Assembly (NCBI RefSeq): GCF_001428385.1
Contig: NZ_LMSK01000004.1
Coordinates: 62,001 to 126,000 of the forward strand
Length of the DNA stretch: 64,000 bases
Direction of reading: 5' to 3'
Source of the DNA: Rhodanobacter sp. Soil772
Lineage (GTDB): Bacteria > Pseudomonadota > Gammaproteobacteria > Xanthomonadales > Rhodanobacteraceae
Part shown: positions 38,405 through 48,023 of the stretch, piece by piece
Layout: each line of letters opens with the position of its first letter
How positions within the stretch are numbered: position 1 is the first letter of the stretch
Made by a program: the position numbers and the translations under genes
Notes under the pieces: generated by a model
The model's input: only the letters and a program-made list of their open reading frames with translations
Databases searched by the model: none
Told to the model about the DNA's origin: nothing

Positions 38405-41134
38405 GTGTACCATCGGCAGTCACGGCACCGCGTGGTGGATCCCTTGTCCGGAAAAGAGGATTTCGACGAATTCCATTCGGCGGCGGCGGACGGTCGCGAC
38501 GAGCCCGATCCCGTGATTCCGATGCCCTCGCCATGGCGGCTGACGGCTTGGCTGTGGGGTCTGCTCGCCCTGCTGTCGGGGGTGGCGCTGGCGCTGGCCG
38601 TGCACCATCAGCAGAAGCAGCGGCGGGAGGTGGAACAGACCTTCGTCCACGACGAGCTGGCCAACAAGACCTATGCGGCGCTGCAGACCAAGCTGCATTT
38701 GGCGGAGTCGATGCTGCGCGCGGTGCAGACCCTGTTCCTCGCCTCGGAAGAGGTGACCGCACCGGAGTTCAGCAGCTTCTACACCAACCTGCGCCCCCGC
38801 GAACAGTTCCCCAGCCTGCTTGCACTGGCCTATGCGCAGCGTGAAGCGGGTCCCGGTGGCTGGCACTACATGACCCGCTGGGTCGAGCCGATAGAGGGGA
38901 ACGGGGCGGTGGTCGGGCTCGACGTGGGCGCACAGCCGAACAATCTCGCCGGCCTGCTGGCTTCGCGCGACAGCGACCAGGCGACCTTGTCGGCGCCGTT
39001 CCACCCGGTGCAGCAGCCCGCCGCCGCGGCAGCGGATGACGGCATCACACTACGGTTGCCGGTGTTCAGTCCGGGGAATCCGCCGCAAACAGTCGACGAG
39101 CGGCGGCAGCGCATGCGCGGCTCGATTGCGGTGTCGTTCCGGGTGAGCAGCCTGATCGGCAATGCGTTGCCGGACCGGGCGACCCGCGAACTGCGCCTGC
39201 GCCTCAGCGACGTCACCGATGCCCGGCACGTGCTGCCGCTGTTCGATTCGGAGCCGGGTGCGGCGAGGGTGCCGGACGGCTACCGGTTCGAGCGCCGGCT
39301 GGCCTATGGCGGGCGGGTGTGGAACGTGTCGATGCGGTCGCGCGATGCCGGCCCGGCCGCGATCGACTGGCGCCAGTCCGCCTTGCCCGCCGGCCTGCTG
39401 GCGAGCCTGCTGCTGGCGCTGCTGGTGTATTCCGTTGTGAGCACCCGCCAGCGTGCGCTCGCGCTGGGCTGGCGGATGAGCCGCCGCTACCGCGAGAGCG
39501 AGGAGCGCTTCCGTGCGTTGAACGAACTGCTGCCGGCGCTGGTGCTGCTGGCCGAGGTCGATGGCGGACAGGTCACCTACGCGAACCAGGCCTCGCGCGA
39601 CCGCCTCGGCGAACGCGTGACCGAACGGCAGCTGCCCGACCTGTTCGAAGACCCGGACCTGCGCGCGCAACTGCAGGATGCCGATACCCGTGGCTGCAGC
39701 CGGATCGAGGCGGCCCTGCGCAACGGCGAGGGCGTCCGCTTCTGGGCCAGCGTGGCGATCTCGCGGGTGCTGCTGAGCGGGCACGACAAACTGCTGATGG
39801 TGGCCACCGACATCAGCGAGCAGCGCCAGCTGACCGAGCTGCTGAGCCACCAGGCCAGCCACGACGCGCTGACCGAGCTGTACAACCGGCGCGAGTTCGA
39901 ACGCCGCCTGCACGGCGCGCTGGCGGCGACCGCGATCGGTACCCCGCCGGCCGTGCTGTTGTACATCGACCTCGACCAGTTCAAGTTGATCAACGACACT
40001 TCCGGCCACCTTGCCGGCGATCAGTTGCTGGCCCAGCTGGCGATCGTGATGCGCAAGCAGCTGGGCGGCACCGACGTGCTGGCGCGACTCGGCGGCGACG
40101 AGTTCGGCGTGCTGGTGGCCGGCGTGGCCGACCGCGAGGAGGCCGAGCGGATCGCCGAGCGCGTGCGTCGCTGCATCGACGGCTACGTGTTCATCTGGGA
40201 ACAGCGCAGCTACATGATCAGCGCCAGCATCGGCGGCGTGATGATCGACCGCCCGGGAATCCTGGTGAAGGACCTGCTGGCGCAGGCCGACACGGCCTGC
40301 TACATGGCCAAGGAACTCGGCCGCAACCGCGTGCATTTCTATTCCGAGCGCGACGACGAGACGGTACGCCGGCACAGCGAGATGGAATGGGCGAACCGCT
40401 TGCGTTGGGCGGTCGACGAGCATCGCCTGATGCTCACCTATCAGGAAATCTGGCCGCTGCCACTGACTGCCGGCGGCGAACCCGGCATCGAGGTGCTGCT
40501 GCGCTTTCGCGAGGAATCCGGCCAACTGGTGATGCCCGGCGTGTTCATGCCGGCGGCCGAGCGCTACGGCCTGATGCCGGTGGTCGACCGCTGGGTGATC
40601 GAGACCACGCTGGCCAACTTCGACCGGCTGCACCCGACCGGCAGCGCGCTGCGCATGGTGGCGATCAACCTGTCCGGCGCCAGCGTCGAGGACGAGGCGC
40701 TGGCCGACCTGATCATCGAGCTGCTGCGCCGTTACCGGGTGGAGCCGTCGCGGGTGTGCTTCGAGATCACCGAGACCGTGGCGGTGCGCAACCTGTCGCA
40801 AGTGGTGCGCTTCATGGAGCGCCTGCGCGCGGCCGGCTGCCGCATCGCGCTGGACGATTTCGGCGCCGGCATGTCCTCGTTCACCTATTTGAAGAACCTG
40901 CCGCTGGACATCATCAAGATCGACGGCGGCTTCGTGCGCGACATGCTCACCGACCCGGTCAGCCACCTGATGGTCAGGGCGGTCACCGACATCGGCCACC
41001 GGCTTGGCCTGGAAGTGGTCGCCGAATGGGTGGCCGACGCGGAAACCGTGCAGGCGCTGGCGGCGCTGGGCGTGAACCGGGTGCAGGGCTTCAGCCTGCA
41101 CCGGCCCGAACTGGCGCTGTTCCAGCGCGACTGA
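38405..41134 (+). CDS. CHASE-PAS-GGDEF-EAL cyclic-di-GMP protein
   Basis: This protein of about 909 aa (GTG start uncertain) has two transmembrane segments (about 48-66 and 324-345) flanking a periplasmic CHASE sensor domain (about 90-310), a PAS domain (about 365-480), GGDEF (about 487-645, with intact RLGGDEFGVLV near 563) and EAL (about 660-900). The usual EAL triplet reads EVL in GIEVLLRF near 695, but the catalytic Glu and the other metal ligands (AINLSG, EITET, LDDFGAG, IKIDGGF, EVVAEWV) are present. It probably can make c-di-GMP; the phosphodiesterase may be altered but not clearly dead. It stands alone. Confidence 0.93.
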   Translation: MYHRQSRHRVVDPLSGKEDFDEFHSAAADGRDEPDPVIPMPSPWRLTAWLWGLLALLSGVALALAVHHQQKQRREVEQTFVHDELANKTYAALQTKLHLAESMLRAVQTLFLASEEVTAPEFSSFYTNLRPREQFPSLLALAYAQREAGPGGWHYMTRWVEPIEGNGAVVGLDVGAQPNNLAGLLASRDSDQATLSAPFHPVQQPAAAAADDGITLRLPVFSPGNPPQTVDERRQRMRGSIAVSFRVSSLIGNALPDRATRELRLRLSDVTDARHVLPLFDSEPGAARVPDGYRFERRLAYGGRVWNVSMRSRDAGPAAIDWRQSALPAGLLASLLLALLVYSVVSTRQRALALGWRMSRRYRESEERFRALNELLPALVLLAEVDGGQVTYANQASRDRLGERVTERQLPDLFEDPDLRAQLQDADTRGCSRIEAALRNGEGVRFWASVAISRVLLSGHDKLLMVATDISEQRQLTELLSHQASHDALTELYNRREFERRLHGALAATAIGTPPAVLLYIDLDQFKLINDTSGHLAGDQLLAQLAIVMRKQLGGTDVLARLGGDEFGVLVAGVADREEAERIAERVRRCIDGYVFIWEQRSYMISASIGGVMIDRPGILVKDLLAQADTACYMAKELGRNRVHFYSERDDETVRRHSEMEWANRLRWAVDEHRLMLTYQEIWPLPLTAGGEPGIEVLLRFREESGQLVMPGVFMPAAERYGLMPVVDRWVIETTLANFDRLHPTGSALRMVAINLSGASVEDEALADLIIELLRRYRVEPSRVCFEITETVAVRNLSQVVRFMERLRAAGCRIALDDFGAGMSSFTYLKNLPLDIIKIDGGFVRDMLTDPVSHLMVRAVTDIGHRLGLEVVAEWVADAETVQALAALGVNRVQGFSLHRPELALFQRD

Positions 41135-41194
41135 GGCGTCGACGTTTCGCCGCGCGGCGAAGCGTCCGGGCAACGCGCTGGCTAGACTGCGTGC

Positions 41195-41881
41195 ATGGAC
41201 GAAGCCGCACCGCTCAATCGCTACCAGCTGGCCGAACTCGGCAGTTTGCTGGCCGAGCCGGCGCGTGCCGCCATGCTGCTGGTCCTGGTCGACGGCACCG
41301 CGCGGCCCGCGGGCGAACTGGCGCAGGCGGCCGGGATCAGCCCGGCCACCGCCAGCGCGCATCTGCGTCGGCTGTTCGACGGCGGCCTGCTGGCGTTGCA
41401 GGCGCAGGGCCGGCATCGCTACTACCGGCTCGCCGACGAGCGCGTCGCGGCGATGCTGGAATCGTTGTCGCTGGCCCGCGCCCCGGCGCTGCACGCGCTG
41501 CCGGCCAAGGGCGATGCGCAACTACGCCGCGCGCGTTGCTGCTACCGCCACCTGGCCGGCGCGCTGGGCGTGGCGTTCTGCGCCACGTTGCTGCAGCGCG
41601 ACTGGCTGCACACCGGGTCGCGCGGCCTGCAACTGTTGCCGGCCGGCGTCGACGCATTGGCCGGCAGCGGACTGCCGTTGCCGAACGTGGCGAAGCTGTA
41701 CGGCCGCAGCTGCCTGGACTGGACCGAGCGGCGCATGCATCTGGGCGGACCGCTCGGCGTGACGCTGACCGCAGCGATGCTCGAGGCCGGCTGGTTGCGG
41801 CCGCTGCCGCGCGGTCGCGCGCTGCAACCCAGCGCCGATGGCCTGCGCCGGCTTGGCCTGCTGGGCGTGTCGCTGGATTGA
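41195..41881 (+). CDS. ArsR-family transcriptional regulator
   Basis: This 228-aa protein has an N-terminal ArsR-type winged helix-turn-helix (about 10-90, LGSLLAEPARAAMLLVLVDG ... ISPATASAHLRRLFDGGLL). The C-terminal half (about 105-228) contains Cys residues in RRARCCYRHLAGALG, possibly sensing metal or redox, and a repeated winged-helix-like pattern. It is longer than the simple 100-aa ArsR. Target is unknown; the gene stands alone. Confidence 0.85.
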   Translation: MDEAAPLNRYQLAELGSLLAEPARAAMLLVLVDGTARPAGELAQAAGISPATASAHLRRLFDGGLLALQAQGRHRYYRLADERVAAMLESLSLARAPALHALPAKGDAQLRRARCCYRHLAGALGVAFCATLLQRDWLHTGSRGLQLLPAGVDALAGSGLPLPNVAKLYGRSCLDWTERRMHLGGPLGVTLTAAMLEAGWLRPLPRGRALQPSADGLRRLGLLGVSLD

Positions 41882-41901
41882 GCGGGCGCCGCCGCGCCGC
41901 T

Positions 41902-43305
41902 TCAGCGACCGGCGCTGCTCGATGCCGCTGCCGGCGAACGCTCGAAGCTGCCGGCATAGCCGGGGAACACCACCGGGCTCTCGTAGCCGTCGGCCGAGAC
42001 CGACGACACGCCGAAGAACCAGTCGTCGATCACCACGTCCTGCAGTACCGCCTGGTCGACGTCGCCGACCGCGCGCTGATGCTGCCATTGCGCCGCGGTG
42101 GTATCGCGCCAGTGCACGCGATAGCCGGCGGCGCCGGGCACCTTGTGCCAGCTGAGCGTGGTGTCGGTGGCCAGCGCACCCTTGCTGTCGACGCCGGTGG
42201 GCGGCGCCGGCGCGCGGCTCAGCGCGGCCATGGTGATGGCGTTCAACGCGGTGACGCGGGCGAGGTAGCGGAAGTCGATGCCGTCGATGGTGTCGCCGTA
42301 GCGCACACCGCCCTCGTTGCGCAGGTCCTGGTGCTGGCGGGTGTAGTTCTCGTGCGCCTCGGTGACGCGCACGGCGGGGTAGCCCGCTTCCAGGAACGGC
42401 ACCTGGTCGCCGCCGCGGCCGTAACGGTCGGTGCGGTAGACCATGCGCACCTGGAAGTCGGGCAGGTAGCTGTCGGCGAGGCGGTCGATGTAACGGGCGA
42501 GGTTGCGCGAGGGCGAATCCACCTCGCCGCCGTGGTAGCGGCGGTAGTCCGCCTGGGCCGCCGTCTCGTTGCTCTTGGTGCCCTCGGAGAACACGCGCAC
42601 GTGGGTGTTGTCGATCACCCCGTTCTGGCCCTGGCTGTTGCCCACGATGTCGTTGTTGAGCTGGGCCTCGACCTGCCAGCCGTGCGCGACGGCGTAGTCG
42701 GCCAGCACCTTGCCGCCGTACAGGCCCTGCTCTTCGCCGGACAAGGCGGCGAATACCAGGGTGGCGTCGTTGTCCTGCTTCGACAGCAGCCGCGCCGCCT
42801 CGATCAGGGCGGCGACGCCGGAAGCGTCGTCGTTTGCGCCGGGCGCGTCGCTGGTGGCGTTCATCACGTCGGTGACGCGCGAGTCGAGGTGGCCGGTCAT
42901 CACGATCACCCGGTTCGGATCGTGCTTGCCGCGCTTGATCGCGACCACGTCCATCACTTCGGTCGGTTTGGGTGCGCGCTTGCCGGTGAACATCTGCGAC
43001 GGGGTGATCACCTCGATGCAGCCGCCGCACTCGCGCGAGATCGCCTCGAAGCGCGACTTCACCCAGCGTCGTGCGGCGCCGATGCCGCGCGTATCGGACT
43101 TCGTATCCGACAAGGTGTGGCGGGTGCCGAAACCGACCAGCTTCGTGATCGTGGCGCGCAGTTCCGTCTCGCTGGGGGCGTGGGCCAGTGCGTGCAGCGC
43201 CGGCTGTTCGTGCGGCATCGCCGGCGCCGGTTCCGCGGGCGCGGCAGTCGCCGTGGCCAGCAGGGCGAACAAAAGCAGGGAGGTGATCCGGGGCATCGCG
43301 TGCAT
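41902..43305 (-). CDS. Secreted M28 zinc aminopeptidase with C-terminal fibronectin-like domain
   Basis: This 467-aa protein has a signal peptide (about 1-22), an M28 peptidase domain (about 50-345) and a C-terminal fibronectin type III-like domain (about 355-460). Dizinc ligands are His139 (MTGHLDSR), Asp159 (GANDDASG), Glu191-Glu192 (LSGEEQGL), Asp in LNNDIVGN and His in EAHENYT. It likely removes N-terminal amino acids outside the cell; export through the type II system in this window is plausible. The start could also be the ATG three codons later. Confidence 0.92.
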   Translation of the reverse strand: MHAMPRITSLLLFALLATATAAPAEPAPAMPHEQPALHALAHAPSETELRATITKLVGFGTRHTLSDTKSDTRGIGAARRWVKSRFEAISRECGGCIEVITPSQMFTGKRAPKPTEVMDVVAIKRGKHDPNRVIVMTGHLDSRVTDVMNATSDAPGANDDASGVAALIEAARLLSKQDNDATLVFAALSGEEQGLYGGKVLADYAVAHGWQVEAQLNNDIVGNSQGQNGVIDNTHVRVFSEGTKSNETAAQADYRRYHGGEVDSPSRNLARYIDRLADSYLPDFQVRMVYRTDRYGRGGDQVPFLEAGYPAVRVTEAHENYTRQHQDLRNEGGVRYGDTIDGIDFRYLARVTALNAITMAALSRAPAPPTGVDSKGALATDTTLSWHKVPGAAGYRVHWRDTTAAQWQHQRAVGDVDQAVLQDVVIDDWFFGVSSVSADGYESPVVFPGYAGSFERSPAAASSSAGR

Positions 43306-43370
43306 TCTCTGGCGACAAAGCCGGCACGATACAACGTTGGCGCAACCTGCCGATGTGCGTTCGCACCATC

Positions 43371-43407
43371 GAAAACCACGAGGCCCGGTCGTTGCCGGCC
43401 GGGCCTC
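43371..43407 (-). terminator. Probable terminator of the S53 peptidase gene
   Basis: On the minus strand a 9-bp stem GAGGCCCGG/CCGGGCCTC (43407-43399, 43388-43380) is followed by GTGG and TTTT (43374-43371). It lies about 50 nt after the S53 stop. Confidence 0.6.
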
Positions 43408-43456
43408 GGGTTGCCGTCGGCACGCTTCCTTGCGTGCCGGTGCGGCAGTCAGCCGC

Positions 43457-45973
43457 TTACGGCGTGTAGCTGCCGGTCAGCGTGACGCCGGTGTAGCTGC
43501 TGTAGGCACGCACCATGACGTAGTAGGTGCCGGCCGTGGGCGCCGTCGCGGTGCAGCTTTCGGTGTTGCCCGTCACGTACGGGCGGCAGTCGTAGCTGCT
43601 GGTGGTGGGCGTCGAACCGAGCTTGACGTACAGGTCGGCGTCGCCGGTGCCGCCGGCGATCTTGATGTTGAGATTGCTGGCACCGGCCGGCACGACCATC
43701 GTGTAGTACAGGGCGTTGCCCGTGGTCGCACTCAGGCCGCTCACCGGCACGCCGTTCTGCAGCACGTTGCCGCCGCCGCTGCCGGTGCTCCAGGTGGCCT
43801 TGACGCTGACCCCGGAGAACGCGGCGTAGCCGTTCAGCATGACGTAGTAGGTGCCCGCCTGCGGCGAGGCCACGGTGCAGCTCTCGTTGTTGCCGGTGAG
43901 GTACGGGCGGCAGTCGTAGCTGGACAGGGTCGGGGCGGAGCCGAACTTGGTGTACAGGTCGGCGTCGCCGGTGCCGCCGGACTCGGAGATCACCAGGTTG
44001 CTGGCGCCGGCCGGGATCACCACGGTGTAGGACAGCTGCGCGCCGGTGGCACCGGCCTGGCCGGTCAGCGCCACGCCGTTCTGCAGCACGTTGCCGCCAC
44101 CGCCACCGCCGGAGACCGTCACCGACTGCGTCTTGGTGTTGGTCGCGCCGTCGTTGTCGGTCACCTGCAGCGACACGGTGTAAGTGCCGGCGGCGCTGTA
44201 GGTGTGGCTGGGGTTGGTCGCGGTCGAGGTGCTGCCGTCGCCGAAGTTCCACGAGCGCGAGGCGATCGAGCCGTCGCTGTCGGTGGAACTGTCGGTGAAG
44301 TTCACGCTCAGGCCGCTGATCGAATCGCTGAAGTTGGCGACCGGCGGCACGTTGGCGGGCGGCGAACCACCGCCGATGTCGTTGGCGGCGCCACTGATGA
44401 TCAGCTCGCCGCGGCCGGTGGCCAGGTCATAGCCGGCGCTGGCGGTCTCGCCCCCGTTGTTGCCCGAGGTGATGTCGTGGAAGTCCGACGCCGGCAGCTG
44501 GTACAGCAGCGGTGCGGCAAAGCCGACGCTGGAGCCCTTGATCGCGATGACGCGTGCCCAGGCACCGGCAAACAGCGGGGCGGACAGGCTGGTGCCGCCG
44601 TATTGCTGGGTGGCGCCGTTGACGATGATCTTCGAGCCCGAGTTGGGGTCGGCGTCGTAGGCGATGTCCGGCAGACCGCGCTTGCTGCCCGGAGCCACGC
44701 CGTTCTGCCAGCTGGGCTGCGGCTCGAACGTGCTGGAGCTGCCGCCGCCGCTGGTCCACACGGTGGCGCTGCTCCAGGTGGTGGTGGAGGCATTCAGGGT
44801 GGTGCCGCCCACCGCCACCACGTACTGCGACGCGGCCGGCCAGCTCGGCGTGACACCGCCGTCGCCGCACTCGTCGGCGCCGGAGTCGCCGGTGGAGATC
44901 GAGAAGGTCTGCCCCTGCGCCACTGCCTGCTGGAAGATCTGATCCTGCGCCGCCGCCGAGCCGTCGCCCTGCGCACTGGTCTCGCACTCGCCCAGCGACA
45001 CGTTGATGATCTTGGTGGCGTTGGCGTTGACGATGGTGTTGAAGTCGGCCGTGAGGTTGGCGTTGGACAGGGTCGGGATGTTGTAGAAGATCAGGCTGCC
45101 GACGTGGCCGCCGGCCATGCCGACGACGTCCTGGCTGTCCAGACTCCACTCGCCCAGGCCGCTGGTGTCGGTGCTGGTGCCGTTGGTGTTGACGGTCTGG
45201 GTGGTGACCGTGGCCAGGCCGTTCTGCGAGGTGAACGTGTTCAGGTCGGTGATGGTCTGGGTGATCTTGCCCTGGGTGACGATGCCCACCGGGACGCCGG
45301 CCGCCGTGGTCACGCCGTTGCCGCCGTAGATCGAGGAGAACTCGGTCGGGTTGTGGCCGGTCACCGCCTGGGTGGTGTAGCCAGCCTGCACCGGCTTGGC
45401 GAAGGTGTGCGCCTGGTGCACGCTCTGCAGGCCGATCACCGAGAGCACGCTGTCCTGCAGCGCGGCCGGAATCTGCACGCCGCTGTTGTTCATGAAGGCG
45501 TTGCGGCCTTCCTTGGTCCTGACCTTGACGAACGAGGTCTTGAATGCGGCCTGTGCGGTATCCGCGCGGCCATCGGCCGAGATCATCATGCGGTTCGGCG
45601 CGATCGTGACGTTGGTGAAACCGGCGGCCTTCAGCCAGGCGGCAACCTTGTTCGCCTGATCCGATGTGGGCGAATAAGCGGCCACGAACTGCTGCGTCGA
45701 CATCCTGTGCTGGGCCATCGACAGCGTCGAGGTCCTGGCCGTGGCCAGGAACGCGTGCAACTGGTCCGGATTGCGCAGTTTCAGCGCCACCTCGATGTGG
45801 ATCGGCTGCGAGGTCGCCAGTGCGCCGCTGACCACGTCGCCCTGGCGCAGTTGGGTGGCGTGCTGGTTCAGTGCAACGAAGGCCTGGCTGTTCGCCGACG
45901 TGGCGCTGGCCGACCCGATGGCGGCCATGCCGATGGCGGCAGTCAGCAAGGTGAGACGAAAATGGCTTGGCAT
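43457..45973 (-). CDS. Secreted kumamolisin-like S53 peptidase with PKD and two PPC domains
   Basis: This 838-aa preproprotein has a signal peptide (about 1-24), a pro-kumamolisin activation domain (about 25-180), an S53 catalytic domain (about 200-520) with Ser in YGGTSLSAPLFAG and the oxyanion Asp region GDSGADECGDGG, a PKD domain (about 525-610, SRSWNFGDGSTS) and two tandem pre-peptidase C-terminal domains (about 615-730 and 733-838), each with GGTGDADLY and YDCRPY. S53 enzymes are acid-active serine-carboxyl peptidases. The start at MPSHFRLTLL follows GGAG 8 nt upstream; an upstream in-frame ATG is not protein-like. PKD/PPC tails suit secretion by the type II system. Confidence 0.93.
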   Translation of the reverse strand: MPSHFRLTLLTAAIGMAAIGSASATSANSQAFVALNQHATQLRQGDVVSGALATSQPIHIEVALKLRNPDQLHAFLATARTSTLSMAQHRMSTQQFVAAYSPTSDQANKVAAWLKAAGFTNVTIAPNRMMISADGRADTAQAAFKTSFVKVRTKEGRNAFMNNSGVQIPAALQDSVLSVIGLQSVHQAHTFAKPVQAGYTTQAVTGHNPTEFSSIYGGNGVTTAAGVPVGIVTQGKITQTITDLNTFTSQNGLATVTTQTVNTNGTSTDTSGLGEWSLDSQDVVGMAGGHVGSLIFYNIPTLSNANLTADFNTIVNANATKIINVSLGECETSAQGDGSAAAQDQIFQQAVAQGQTFSISTGDSGADECGDGGVTPSWPAASQYVVAVGGTTLNASTTTWSSATVWTSGGGSSSTFEPQPSWQNGVAPGSKRGLPDIAYDADPNSGSKIIVNGATQQYGGTSLSAPLFAGAWARVIAIKGSSVGFAAPLLYQLPASDFHDITSGNNGGETASAGYDLATGRGELIISGAANDIGGGSPPANVPPVANFSDSISGLSVNFTDSSTDSDGSIASRSWNFGDGSTSTATNPSHTYSAAGTYTVSLQVTDNDGATNTKTQSVTVSGGGGGGNVLQNGVALTGQAGATGAQLSYTVVIPAGASNLVISESGGTGDADLYTKFGSAPTLSSYDCRPYLTGNNESCTVASPQAGTYYVMLNGYAAFSGVSVKATWSTGSGGGNVLQNGVPVSGLSATTGNALYYTMVVPAGASNLNIKIAGGTGDADLYVKLGSTPTTSSYDCRPYVTGNTESCTATAPTAGTYYVMVRAYSSYTGVTLTGSYTP

Positions 45974-46780
45974 TTGTGAAGCTCCCAAAAGGTTTTTTCG
46001 AGGCGAACGAAGCCGCTGGGGCCACGTGGACCTCATGAAGTGAGCGCCGCGGACACGGCGCCATGGTTTTTTTGGATTGCCCAGCGATCCCGCGCGTACT
46101 GCGATCGACCCTCCCCCCGCCAATCCCTCCGGGTTGTCGCGCAGTTTTGTTTTGCCGCCGGATAAACAAACGCCGGCGGCGTAACCTCATTACGGGATCA
46201 TTCGTCAAACTCCCCATTGGCGAACCGGTTGACGGTAGGGTTGGCGACCGAAAACCTCAATAGGATTTTTTCAGGGATCCGGTGATTGCCGTCACACAAT
46301 CCGCGGATTATGAAAAGGCCCGGATGGCGTAAATAAATACGATTTTCAAGTGGGCGAATGAATCGCGAGGAATCTGCCTGCAGATGGCTTCGTACCGCGG
46401 CCTGTGCGACGAAGATTGCACGGTGAGTCCGGCTTCCAAGGGAAAAACCGTATCGAAGCGGCATTATCCTGATCTGCGCCCGTTGGTGTCCTTGCGTCGC
46501 ATTTATTTCGCAGGCGTGGCTATTTATTGACGTAATTAGTTACGTTTGGAACTATATTATTAGAGGCGCTCCGAAAGATATTGCTCGACACGCCACCTTC
46601 CGTTCCCAAGCTTTCAACTCGTGGCGGCCGTGTCCGGTCATGTCCGATTCATCCTGAAATGCTCGGTGGCGTGGTGTTGCCCGAGTGGGTATGCATGCTG
46701 GTGCGATCGGTGGCTCGCTCGCCACCGTGGCGATGCAGCCGCCGGTTCATTCCGCCCAAGCGGCATGCGACCATGCGCGG
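45974..46780. other. Gene-free region between divergent S53 peptidase and flavoprotein genes
   Basis: About 800 nt of lower GC hold no gene I can support. Visible items are a hairpin GCCGCCGG/CCGGCGGC (46153-46160, 46172-46179) in the leader of the S53 gene, and an AT-rich patch at 46521-46560 with TTGACG and a small inverted repeat ACGTAA-TTAG-TTACGT (46530-46545). A -10-like TATATT (46553) is spaced too far from TTGACG for a normal promoter. Confidence 0.5.
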
Positions 46781-48013
46781 ATGACCCGGACAGCTTCTCT
46801 CCGACTGGCGATCATCGGCGGCGGTCCGGCGGGGCTGATGGCGGCCGAGGCCGCGTGCGCGGCCGGCGTGGCGGTCGATCTGTATGACGCGAAGGGTTCG
46901 GTCGGGCGGAAATTCCTGCTGGCCGGCAAGGGCGGCCTCAACCTCACTCACGGCGAACCGCGCGCGCGTTTCGTCGAACGCTACGGCGCGCGCCGTGACG
47001 AGGTGGGGCGCTGGCTCGACGCGTTCGATGCGGATGCGCTGCGCGCCTGGGCGCGTGGGCTCGGCGTGGAAACCTTCACCGGCAGTTCCGGCCGGGTGTT
47101 TCCCGCCGACCTGAAGGCGGCGCCCCTGCTGCGCGGCTGGCTGCGCCGGCTGCGCGAATCCGGCGTGACGTTCCACATGCACCATCGCTGGCTGGGCTGG
47201 AGTGGCGACGCATTGCATTTCGCGACGCCGCAGGGCGAGCGCACGGTATCGGCCGAGGCGGTGATGCTCGCGCTTGGCGGCGCCAGCTGGCCGCAGCTCG
47301 GCTCCGACGGCGGCTGGGTGGCGCCGTTGCAGCAGGCCGGGATCGACGTGGCACCGCTGCAACCGGCGAACTGCGGCTTCGAGCTGGCGTGGAGCGAACA
47401 TCTTTCCAGCCGCTTCGCCGGTGCCCCGCTGAAGCCGGTGGTAGCGCACTGGGTGGATCGTCACGGCGTGGCGCACTCGCGCCAGGGTGAATTCGTGCTC
47501 AGCGAATACGGCATCGAGGGCAGCCTGATCTACGCGATCGGCGCCGAGCTGCGCGAGCAGATCCGCGAGCGCGGCGAAGCGCTGTTGCAGCTGGACCTGG
47601 TACCCGGCTACACCGAAGCGGCACTCGCCGAACGCCTGGCCGCGCCGCGCGGCAAGCACAGCATCGGCGACTGGCTGCGCCGCCGCGCCGGGCTGGACGC
47701 GGCGAAGTGCGCGCTGGTGTTCGAACTCGCCGACAAGCCCACCCTGGCCGATCCGTTCGCGCTGGCGGCGCGGCTCAAGGCCTTGCCGCTGCGCCTGCGC
47801 GCGCCGCGGCCGGTCGCCGAGGCGATCAGCACGGCCGGCGGCGTGCGGCTGGAGGCGCTGGATGAAAACCTGATGCTGCGCGCCCGTCCCGGCGTGTTCT
47901 GCGCCGGCGAGATGCTGGACTGGGAGGCGCCGACCGGCGGCTACCTGCTGACCGCCTGTTTCGCCAGCGGCCTGATTGCCGGGCGCGGTGCGGCGCGCTG
48001 GCTGGGCGCGTAG
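46781..48013 (+). CDS. HI0933-like FAD-dependent oxidoreductase
   Basis: This 410-aa flavoprotein belongs to the BaiN/HI0933 family (TIGR03862-type). The FAD-binding dinucleotide fold is LRLAIIGGGPAGLMAAEAA (about 7-25), followed by GRKFLLAGKGGLNLTH, the conserved G-K-GG-N-T block, and the C-terminal GVFCAGEMLDWEAPTGGYLLTACFASG. Substrate of this branch is unknown. The start at MTRTASL was chosen because the fold begins right after it; the frame is open 32 codons upstream without sense. Confidence 0.9.
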   Translation: MTRTASLRLAIIGGGPAGLMAAEAACAAGVAVDLYDAKGSVGRKFLLAGKGGLNLTHGEPRARFVERYGARRDEVGRWLDAFDADALRAWARGLGVETFTGSSGRVFPADLKAAPLLRGWLRRLRESGVTFHMHHRWLGWSGDALHFATPQGERTVSAEAVMLALGGASWPQLGSDGGWVAPLQQAGIDVAPLQPANCGFELAWSEHLSSRFAGAPLKPVVAHWVDRHGVAHSRQGEFVLSEYGIEGSLIYAIGAELREQIRERGEALLQLDLVPGYTEAALAERLAAPRGKHSIGDWLRRRAGLDAAKCALVFELADKPTLADPFALAARLKALPLRLRAPRPVAEAISTAGGVRLEALDENLMLRARPGVFCAGEMLDWEAPTGGYLLTACFASGLIAGRGAARWLGA

Positions 48014-48023
48014 CCGGCCGGTT

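Noticed and set aside
39319-45979. Very long open frames (1388 and 1089 codons) across the GGDEF-EAL, M28 and S53 genes
   Set aside because: They overlap well-supported genes in other frames or on the other strand and show no domains.
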